Source: Saprospiraceae bacterium (GTDB lineage Bacteria > Bacteroidota > Bacteroidia > Chitinophagales > Saprospiraceae). Taken from it: a stretch of 10,940 bases of DNA. Both the position numbers and the translations under genes were made by a program. How positions within the stretch are numbered: the stretch's first letter is position 1; every line of letters starts with the position of its first letter. Positions 6,323 to 10,940 of the stretch are shown here, piece by piece. Where the stretch lies: NCBI GenBank assembly GCA_015494245.1, contig WGBN01000437.1:1-10940 (forward strand), written 5' to 3'. The notes beneath the pieces were generated by a model, which worked only from the letters and a program-made list of their open reading frames with translations, was not told the DNA's origin and did no database searches.

Positions 6323-7735
6323 TCATTTAGTTTCTAAAAGTTTCAAAGTATCTAAACCGGTTCGTATTTGAACAAAGCGGTAAAGTTTTTCGGTTTCTTC
6401 TTGCTTGCGGCGAGAGGACATGCCGTTGTGCCAACGCACTACAAAGGTCGGCCATTTGGCTGATTCTTTAAAATTGCTGGTTTCCATGCGGGCAAAAGAG
6501 ATTTCCTCCAAATCGGGGAAGAGCACGGGCAATTCTTTTTGCATTTGTAAAAATATCGTTTGACTGCTTTGCAGGCTGTCAATGATTTGCAGCAGGCTGT
6601 CTTCTCTGCTGGCATTCAGGGCTTGCATCTGCTGGCGGGCATCGAGCAATTGCAGCATTTCATTTTTGATGGATGCGTGGAGTTGTTCAAATTCGCCTTT
6701 CGGCAAATGGGTGGGGATGGGGCGTATTTTTGCCTTGAGCTGAAGGGCATCAAAATCTTTTCGCAGAGCCTGGAGAGAATCTGCTGAGAGCGACTCGAAG
6801 AGGAATAATTTTACTTCGAGGGAGTCATTCTGCTTCATTTCATCGATTTCCCAGAAGGCTTTGGGGTAATGCTCTTCCATGTAAGTCTCAATTCGACTTT
6901 CTCGGTTGATCTTGTCGAGGACTTTCGTCAAAATATATACGCTGGGTAAAATGACGAGCAGGCTAAAGAGAAAAATGACCCACTGGGTGCGACGCTTTTC
7001 AGCTGCATCCTGAAACTCTTTAAATGGAAATTTCAGGTAGCGGACAATGAGGTATGTAGCCAGTGCTACAAATGCAGTGTTGAGAAAGAAGAGATAAAAG
7101 GAGTTGAGGGCAATATCCCATTGTCCTTTTGCCAACCCAAAACCCGTTACGCAGAGGGGGGGCATCAAAGCTGTTGCAATGGCTACGCCCGGCAGCGCAC
7201 TGGAAGGTTCTCTGCGAGATATGGAAATGATGCCGGCGACGCCTCCGAAGAAGGCCACCATCACATCGAGGAAAGTAGGCGCTGTGCGGGCTTCGATTTC
7301 AGGGGTGAGGTTGCCCAGGGGAGTCAGCTTGAAATAGAGGTAACTGGTCAGGAGGGCGATGGCAATGGCGATGAGGATGTTTTTCAAAGAGATGCTGAGC
7401 ATACTCCTGTCGTTAATCCCTATAGACAGGCCAATGCCGAGGATGGGCGCCATGAGTGGAGAAATCAGCATGGCTCCAATGATGATGGCGGGGGAGTTGA
7501 GGTCCAGGCCGAGTGAGGCTACCATGATGGAGCACATCAGCAGCCAGGCATTGGCACCTTGTATGCGTTTGTTGTTTTTGATGGAAATGATGGTGCCTTC
7601 GGCATCTAAGCCTTCTCGCAGATTCAACAGTTGACTGAAAAAGTCCGGCAGAGCGGAAAGGACTTCTTTCAGCCCTTTGCGCACGCGACGCGAGGGGTCT
7701 TCCGGCAGTTTTGGCATAGAAGAAACATCATCCAT
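6323..7735 (-). CDS. DUF389 (TIGR00341-type) multi-spanning membrane protein
   Basis: A 470-residue inner-membrane protein of the DUF389 family, whose function is not established. The soluble N-terminal part (1-60) leads into about seven predicted membrane spans near residues 62-78, 82-106, 115-135, 157-173, 181-202, 209-231 and 250-270. Family signatures are visible: NAWLLMCSIMVASLGLDLNS, IIGAMLISPLMAPILG and the span containing ALPGVAIATALMPPLC. A C-terminal soluble region of about 200 residues follows, charged and rich in Glu, Gln and Leu, likely helical or coiled coil around 345-400. That tail is characteristic of the Bacteroidota form as far as I recall. Its ATG shares one base with the stop codon of the preceding ATPase gene (TGATG), which suggests translational coupling. 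Confidence 0.9.
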   Translation of the reverse strand: MDDVSSMPKLPEDPSRRVRKGLKEVLSALPDFFSQLLNLREGLDAEGTIISIKNNKRIQGANAWLLMCSIMVASLGLDLNSPAIIIGAMLISPLMAPILGIGLSIGINDRSMLSISLKNILIAIAIALLTSYLYFKLTPLGNLTPEIEARTAPTFLDVMVAFFGGVAGIISISRREPSSALPGVAIATALMPPLCVTGFGLAKGQWDIALNSFYLFFLNTAFVALATYLIVRYLKFPFKEFQDAAEKRRTQWVIFLFSLLVILPSVYILTKVLDKINRESRIETYMEEHYPKAFWEIDEMKQNDSLEVKLFLFESLSADSLQALRKDFDALQLKAKIRPIPTHLPKGEFEQLHASIKNEMLQLLDARQQMQALNASREDSLLQIIDSLQSSQTIFLQMQKELPVLFPDLEEISFARMETSNFKESAKWPTFVVRWHNGMSSRRKQEETEKLYRFVQIRTGLDTLKLLETK

Positions 7736-8388
7736 CAGTCCAGGAGTTTTCCGTCTAACATGGGCAATTCCCGATCGCTGAGCCGGGCGAGTTCTTTGTT
7801 GTGCGTTACAATCACAAAGGTATGGCCAAAGTCGTCTCGAAGTTTAAAGAGCAATTGATGCAGCTCTTCTGAGGACACAGAGTCGAGGTTGCCCGAAGGC
7901 TCATCGGCAAAGACAACCTTGGGGCTGTTGATCAGCGCCCGCGCCACAGCAACCCGCTGTTGTTCACCCCCGGACAACTCGGAGGGTTTGTGGTCCAGGC
8001 GCTCGGACAAGCCGAGATAATCCAGCAACTCCGTGGCCCTTTGCGTGATTTCTTTCTTGCTTTTCCCTCCGATGAATGCAGGTATCATGACGTTTTCCAG
8101 AGCTGTAAACTCGGGCAGCAGGTGGTGAAATTGAAAGACAAAGCCGATTTCCAGATTTCGGAAAGCGGCCAGCGTTTTGCCTTTCAAGTTGTTGATCTTT
8201 TTGCCTTCGATAATCAGGCTACCGGCATCAGCTCGATCGAGCGTTCCGAGAATGTGCAAGAGGGTCGTTTTACCTGCGCCGGATTTGCCGGTAATACATA
8301 CAAACTCGCCCTTCTCAATGTCCACATCCACACCCCGAAGTACTTCGAGGGAGCCGTAGCTTTTGTGCAATCCTCTGGCTGTGATCAT
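7735..8388 (-). CDS. lolD: LolD-like ABC transporter ATP-binding protein
   Basis: A 217-residue ABC ATPase of the LolD/MacB type, which powers lipoprotein release or export-type permeases with large periplasmic domains. Motifs: Walker A GKSGAGKT (34-41), Q-loop Gln86 in FVFQFHHLLPEFTALENV, signature LSGGEQQ (138-144), Walker B VVFADEP (158-164), D-loop SGNLD and switch His196. The FQFHHLLPEFTALENVMIPA stretch (about 85-104) is the classic LolD fingerprint. No permease (LolC/E) is adjacent; the partner must be encoded elsewhere, which is common in Bacteroidota. It is the first gene of the four-gene operon. A MacB or FtsE assignment is possible but fits the fingerprint less well. Confidence 0.85.
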   Translation of the reverse strand: MITARGLHKSYGSLEVLRGVDVDIEKGEFVCITGKSGAGKTTLLHILGTLDRADAGSLIIEGKKINNLKGKTLAAFRNLEIGFVFQFHHLLPEFTALENVMIPAFIGGKSKKEITQRATELLDYLGLSERLDHKPSELSGGEQQRVAVARALINSPKVVFADEPSGNLDSVSSEELHQLLFKLRDDFGHTFVIVTHNKELARLSDRELPMLDGKLLD

Positions 8389-8407
8389 AGCATTTATATT
8401 GAGAGCC

Positions 8408-8415
8408 CAAAAGTA
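8408..8415 (-). promoter_or_regulatory. predicted -7 element for the lolD-DUF389-chaN-SCO1 operon
   Basis: On the minus strand TACTTTTG matches TAnnTTTG. The start of transcription would be near 8404, about 16 bases before the lolD ATG. No TTG is found at the -33 distance; the Crp-type palindrome (8441-8456) lies there instead, centred about 44 bases upstream. Confidence 0.4.
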
Positions 8416-8440
8416 AGGAAAAAATTGCGCATCATTCGGT

Positions 8441-8456
8441 GGTGATAAAAATCACC
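8441..8456. promoter_or_regulatory. Crp/Fnr-type palindromic operator between divergent promoters
   Basis: GGTGAT-AAAA-ATCACC is a perfect 6+6 inverted repeat. Its core GTGA-N6-TCAC equals the E. coli CRP half-site pattern, and TGAT-N4-ATCA also fits the FNR layout. The centre (8448.5) is about 41 bases before the predicted cytochrome c start and about 44 before the predicted lolD start. Both promoters lack a -33 TTG, as expected for activator-dependent promoters. Confidence 0.5.
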
Positions 8457-8478
8457 GACTCCAGGCACTGTTGGCCAT

Positions 8479-8486
8479 TATCTTTG
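8479..8486 (+). promoter_or_regulatory. predicted -7 element for the cytochrome c gene
   Basis: TATCTTTG, a full TAnnTTTG match identical to the clpC element. The predicted start is near 8489, giving a leader of about 80 nt. The leader contains a hairpin (TGTGGGA 8500-8506, loop of six, TTCCACA 8513-8519, one G-U pair). No TTG at the -33 position. Confidence 0.5.
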
Positions 8487-8570
8487 CAGTACGACGATCT
8501 GTGGGATTTTAGTTCCACATACCGTTCCAAATGTGTTTCTCCATTTTTTAAATTTTAAAAGAGATTAGTC

Positions 8571-9041
8571 ATGAAGTGGAAAATTCTTTCAATGCTTACA
8601 CTCGTTGTTTTCTTTGGTCTTTATGCCTGTGGTGGCAATGAAAGTACCGAGGAAGCAAATGCCACGGAGGAGCCGCCGGCCTCCATGGTAGAAGACGAAC
8701 CCGAAGCATCTCCCTTTGGCGTGGGGCCCGTACAAGAAGAGATTACTCTGCCCGATGAAATTGATCAGGCTTTGGCCGAGAAAGGTAAGGAAATCTATAC
8801 GACTAAATGTATCGCCTGTCACAATCCTGAGCACGATGCCATAGGCCCCGCCCAAAAGGGTATTTTCGAACGTCGCAACCCAACCTGGGTCATGAATATG
8901 ATCCTCAACCCGGAGGGTATGATCAAGGAAGATCCCGTCGCCAAAAAGTTGTTTGAAAAGTACAACAAAGTAGCCATGACCAACATGGGACTGACGCAAG
9001 AGGATGCCCGTGCCGTCATGGAATACATTCGCACTTTCTGA
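8571..9041 (+). CDS. class I cytochrome c, lipoprotein
   Basis: A 156-residue electron carrier anchored outside the cytoplasm. A short signal (1-19) ends in a lipobox, GLYAC, with Cys20 the lipid site, followed by an acidic, proline-rich linker (about 22-60). The haem domain (62-156) has CIACH (80-84), the IGPAQKGIFERRNPTWVMNM segment, and a likely axial Met136 in VAMTNMGLTQEDARAVMEYI. One haem only. From memory, the pattern (GVGP linker, ERR-P-W-MNMILNPE, NxxLT-EDAR) resembles the small cytochromes encoded beside clade II nosZ in Bacteroidota, but no nosZ is present here and a strong terminator follows the gene. A role as donor to a terminal oxidase or reductase is inferred. It is transcribed divergently from the SCO1-containing operon. 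Confidence 0.92.
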   Translation: MKWKILSMLTLVVFFGLYACGGNESTEEANATEEPPASMVEDEPEASPFGVGPVQEEITLPDEIDQALAEKGKEIYTTKCIACHNPEHDAIGPAQKGIFERRNPTWVMNMILNPEGMIKEDPVAKKLFEKYNKVAMTNMGLTQEDARAVMEYIRTF

Positions 9042-9062
9042 GCTTTTGTAGTCTGCAGAAAT

Positions 9063-9096
9063 AAAAAGAGCTGCCCCTGGGCAGCTCTTTTTTTAT
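9063..9096. terminator. bidirectional intrinsic terminator
   Basis: A 14-pair perfect stem: AAAAAGAGCTGCCC (9063-9076) against GGGCAGCTCTTTTT (9079-9092), with a minimal loop at CT. T-runs follow on the plus strand and A-runs precede, so it works in both directions. It serves cytochrome c (stop at 9041) and the convergent transaldolase, whose TAA (9093-9095) directly abuts the stem. Confidence 0.93.
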
Positions 9097-9752
9097 TCCT
9101 GGGATTTTCGGTGGTCAGCCAGAAATTTTTCAAGGCCAATGTCTGTCAGGGGGTGTTTCAGCAGCCCCAGAATGGCTGATAGGGGAGCGGTAATGACATC
9201 CGCTCCATGGCGGGCAGATTCTACAATGTGTCGTGAAGAACGTATGGAAGCTGCCAGGATTTCCGTGTCAAAGCCCTGAACTGCGTAAATTTCGGCAATG
9301 TCGTGGATGAGTTGCATGCCCTCCCAGTTGATGTCGTCAATGCGCCCGAGGAAGGGAGAGACATAGGTTGCACCCGCTTTGGCAGCCAGTATCGCCTGGC
9401 CGGCAGAGAACACCAGGGTGCAGTTGGTACGGATGCCCATTTCCGCGAAAGCGGCCAACGCTTTTACGCCCTCTTTGATCATAGGTACTTTTACGACGAT
9501 GTTAGGGGCTATTTCACTCAGGCGCTTGCCTTCTTCGATCATGCCCTGAAAATCCGTGCTGATGACTTCGGCGCTCACATCACCCCCATCCACCAATTCA
9601 GCGATGGTGCGGTAGTGCTCGATGATCGCGTTGTCGCCCTTAATGCCCTCCTTCGCCATGAGGGAAGGGTTGGTGGTAACGCCATCGAGAATGCCGAGAT
9701 CTTTGGCTTCCCGAATGTCGTTTAAGTTTGCTGTATCAATGAAAAATCGCAT
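9093..9752 (-). CDS. tal: transaldolase, small TalC/FSA-type subfamily
   Basis: Cytoplasmic class I aldolase of 219 residues in the non-oxidative pentose phosphate pathway: it moves a dihydroxyacetone unit from sedoheptulose 7-phosphate to glyceraldehyde 3-phosphate. Motifs: MRFFIDTAN with Asp6, GVTTNPSL (24-31), NIVVKVPM with Schiff-base Lys88, TNCTLVFSAGQA (109-120) and YVSPFLGRIDD (130-140). Two positions help separate true transaldolases from fructose-6-phosphate aldolase: Glu62 (Gln in FSA) and Phe134 (Tyr in FSA). Both are the transaldolase form, so I prefer transaldolase. Length and fold are those of the small decameric subfamily. Its leader adjoins the SRP RNA gene on the same strand, and no separate promoter is evident between them. 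Confidence 0.93.
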   Translation of the reverse strand: MRFFIDTANLNDIREAKDLGILDGVTTNPSLMAKEGIKGDNAIIEHYRTIAELVDGGDVSAEVISTDFQGMIEEGKRLSEIAPNIVVKVPMIKEGVKALAAFAEMGIRTNCTLVFSAGQAILAAKAGATYVSPFLGRIDDINWEGMQLIHDIAEIYAVQGFDTEILAASIRSSRHIVESARHGADVITAPLSAILGLLKHPLTDIGLEKFLADHRKSQE

Positions 9753-9811
9753 GGGGAGGCTGTTTTGTTATGAGGTTTTGGAGAGCGCTGAGACAGTCCT
9801 TCTGCCATCCA

Positions 9812-9911
9812 AAAAAGAAGGCGAGGAATCACGCCGGCCGCTCAACTTCCTACCCTTGCTCCGTTTCCGGCCTGGGGGGGTTCAGAAGGAGCTGGCCGCA
9901 TGACCCTCACC
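9812..9911 (-). ncRNA. ffs: small signal recognition particle RNA (4.5S RNA type)
   Basis: RNA scaffold that binds Ffh and guides membrane-protein targeting. On the minus strand the universally conserved tip is present at 9857-9874: CAGG, then stem CCG-GAAA-CGG with a GNRA tetraloop, then AGCA. The arms pair into a rod: GGTGAGG (9905-9911) with CCTCGCC (9820-9826), TCATGC with GCGTGA, GGCC with GGCC, GCTC with GAGC, CTTC with GAAG, and a C-rich run with AGGG beside the tip. A T-run (9811-9819) ends the transcript. A TAnnTTTG promoter element sits just upstream. Length is about 100 nt, near the 114 nt of E. coli 4.5S RNA. The exact ends are estimated. Confidence 0.9.
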
Positions 9912-9916
9912 AGGCG

Positions 9917-9924
9917 CAAAGCTA
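9917..9924 (-). promoter_or_regulatory. predicted -7 element of the SRP RNA gene
   Basis: On the minus strand TAGCTTTG matches TAnnTTTG and ends five bases before the first paired base of the SRP RNA. No TTG is seen at the -33 distance; the upstream stretch is T/A-rich. Confidence 0.55.
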
Positions 9925-9965
9925 CGAAAAGTTTGTGGTCGGGTAGATGTTTTTTCTAAAAAAAA

Positions 9966-10574
9966 TCATGACTTGGCTATAGCCTGCAACAATTTTTGAT
10001 GGATGTCAAGCACCTGGGGAATGAGCAAGTGCTCCCCGTCATTGATAATGACAAAATCCGAGCGCTCAATCTTCTCCTCCTCAGGCCACTGCCGGCGTAT
10101 GCGGGCGAGGATTGCGTTACGGGGTACATTATCCCGTTTCAAGACGCGCTCGATGCGCACTTCCTCCGGCGCTGCGACGGTGATGATGTAGTCCAGGTTT
10201 TTGTAATTGCCCGATTCAAATAGCAGAGCCGCTTCCCGCAGGGTGTAGGGGGCATCTTTGTGCTCTTCTTCCCAACGCTCTGTATCCCGGAAGACAGCCG
10301 GGTGTACGGCGGCTTCCAGTGCCCGCAATTTTTCGGGATTGCCAAATGCCTCTTTGGCGAGATAGGGCCGGTTGATTCGCCCGTCTTTGCCATAAGCCCG
10401 GGCACCGAATAATTCCACGATTGCTTTCCGCAATTCGGGCTCTGTGTTCATTAAATGCTTGGCTCTGTCATCGGCATAATACACAGGCACTCCGAGCAAG
10501 CGAAAAATCTTTGCGACTGAAGATTTCCCGGCGCCAATACCCCCGGTGAGCCCCACTCTGATGTGTGTTTTCAT
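9966..10574 (-). CDS. coaE: dephospho-CoA kinase
   Basis: Cytoplasmic P-loop kinase catalysing the last step of coenzyme A synthesis, phosphorylating the ribose 3'-hydroxyl of dephospho-CoA with ATP. The 202 residues match the usual length. Motifs: Walker A GLTGGIGAGKS (8-18), VYYADDRAK (31-39) with the catalytic Asp35, HPAVF (91-95), EAALLFESG (114-122), and the lid RDNVPRNAILARIRRQ (147-162) with its conserved Arg and Gln. It ends with the core helix and no fused domain. The start at 10574 gives the canonical opening MKTHIRVGLTGG; the same frame stays open upstream to 10757, but that extra part resembles nothing and would span the promoter. A short T-run follows the stop, without a strong GC stem. 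Confidence 0.95.
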   Translation of the reverse strand: MKTHIRVGLTGGIGAGKSSVAKIFRLLGVPVYYADDRAKHLMNTEPELRKAIVELFGARAYGKDGRINRPYLAKEAFGNPEKLRALEAAVHPAVFRDTERWEEEHKDAPYTLREAALLFESGNYKNLDYIITVAAPEEVRIERVLKRDNVPRNAILARIRRQWPEEEKIERSDFVIINDGEHLLIPQVLDIHQKLLQAIAKS

Positions 10575-10602
10575 CTTGCTGTTAGTCTCGAAAAAACCAA
10601 GG

Positions 10603-10631
10603 CAAAGGTAATCATAAAACGACATCTTCAA
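10603..10631 (-). promoter_or_regulatory. predicted coaE promoter
   Basis: On the minus strand: TTG (10629-10631), 18 bases, TACCTTTG (10603-10610). Both parts and the spacing match the Bacteroidota pattern. The start would be near 10599, leaving a leader of about 25 nt before coaE. Confidence 0.6.
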
Positions 10632-10657
10632 TGAAGGCTTTAGCAGACAAAAGCGGG

Positions 10658-10674
10658 TCAAATCCGGAATTTGA
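10658..10674. repeat. short palindrome between divergent promoters
   Basis: TCAAAT-CCGGA-ATTTGA, a perfect 6+6 inverted repeat. It lies between the coaE promoter and the -7 element of the rightward gene, about 62-67 bases from both predicted starts. It may be an operator, but no known regulator is recognised. Confidence 0.3.
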
Positions 10675-10715
10675 TTAAAAACAACATTGAGATAATTTAA
10701 TTCCCAAAATTTTCT

Positions 10716-10723
10716 TACCTTTG
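10716..10723 (+). promoter_or_regulatory. predicted -7 element for the rightmost gene
   Basis: TACCTTTG, the same octamer as the coaE element but on the plus strand, about 84 bases before the ATG at 10807. The -33 position is T-rich without a clear TTG. Confidence 0.42.
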
Positions 10724-10806
10724 CCCTCAACCTCACCAAGCGCCAAATACACGACACTCATTTTTCGGCCTCAAAAGGGCCATCTCATCAAACCCGTTGT
10801 GTTGTT

Positions 10807-10940
10807 ATGAGCGCAAAATTCAGAATGAATCATGCCAGGCCCACGCATGGGCAAAGCGGAATGCACCTCATCCGAGTCGGGGCCTTCTTTGGGTTGATCC
10901 TCGTGCTCTTGCTGGCCGTCTATCGTCTGGGGCGAGGGCG
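10807..10940 (+). CDS. N-terminal part of an unidentified membrane-anchored protein (runs off window)
   Basis: Forty-four codons are present before the right edge. A basic, polar N-terminus (MSAKFRMNHARPTHGQSG) is followed by a hydrophobic stretch of about 17 residues (GAFFGLILVLLLAVYRL, 25-41) and then Arg-Gly residues. This looks like a signal anchor with the N-terminus in the cytoplasm. ATG codons at residues 7 and 19 are alternative starts. The gene has a TAnnTTTG element upstream and is divergent from coaE. The family cannot be decided from this fragment. Confidence 0.55.
   Translation, partial: MSAKFRMNHARPTHGQSGMHLIRVGAFFGLILVLLLAVYRLGRG

Noticed and set aside
9093..9752. Fructose-6-phosphate aldolase instead of transaldolase
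   Set aside because: Glu62 and Phe134 occupy positions that are Gln and Tyr in FSA.
9622..9903. 93-codon plus-strand open frame across the transaldolase start and leader
   Set aside because: It lies antisense to the transaldolase and the SRP RNA and has no domain.
9975..9984. GGCTATAGCC palindrome near the coaE stop as a terminator stem
   Set aside because: Only three usable pairs around a TATA loop and the T-run is not adjacent.
10575..10757. 61-residue N-terminal extension of dephospho-CoA kinase
   Set aside because: It would cover the good coaE promoter at 10603-10631, and MKTHIRVGLTGG is the canonical start.
1..10940. Mobile element, defence system, CRISPR array or tRNA cluster
   Set aside because: No transposase, integrase, direct-repeat array, tRNA-like cloverleaf or defence gene was seen on either strand.

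Overview
The window looks like ordinary chromosome from a member of the Bacteroidota, probably Saprospiria/Lewinella-like. That lineage is inferred from protein style and a base composition near 50% GC, not from a marker gene. The best direct sign is promoter grammar: several intergenic regions carry the Bacteroidota -7 element TAnnTTTG, two of them with a TTG placed 18 bases upstream. All genes are typical bacterial families. There is no transposase, phage gene, CRISPR array, tRNA or rRNA.

Layout, left to right. The 5' part of a ClpC-type AAA+ unfoldase runs leftward off the edge (1-716). Across a divergent intergenic region, a STAS-domain anti-sigma-factor antagonist and ribonuclease Z form a rightward pair (1065-2394). 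A Crp/Fnr-family regulator faces them (2433-3116). A 456-base gap with several hairpins leads to a stand-alone DegT/DnrJ-type aminotransferase (3573-4805), whose 3' end overlaps the next gene tail to tail. Four leftward genes then form one tight operon, in transcription order: a LolD-like ABC ATPase, a DUF389 membrane protein, a ChaN-like lipoprotein-type protein and a SCO1/SenC copper protein (8388 down to 4778). Divergent from it is a lipoprotein cytochrome c (8571-9041) closed by a strong bidirectional terminator. A small transaldolase faces it (9093-9752). Upstream of the transaldolase on the same strand lies a non-coding gene: the small signal recognition particle RNA (4.5S type, about 9812-9911), recognised by its conserved tip loop and rod-like fold. 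Dephospho-CoA kinase (9966-10574) and the start of a membrane-anchored protein (10807 to the right edge) complete the window.

How the parts may work together. The most suggestive regulatory feature is a perfect Crp-type palindrome (GGTGAT-AAAA-ATCACC, 8441-8456) midway between two divergent TAnnTTTG elements, about 41-44 bases from each predicted start. It could co-regulate the cytochrome c and the operon ending in SCO1. SCO1 (copper delivery to CuA-type centres), ChaN (a haem-binding family) and a small cytochrome c all point to respiratory-chain assembly. The Crp/Fnr protein encoded in the window is one candidate regulator, but nothing in the sequence ties it to this site.

I did not find a clearly new biological system. 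The items most worth a second look are the SRP RNA gene that protein-only annotation would miss, the divergent Crp-type operator, and the structured gap upstream of the aminotransferase.
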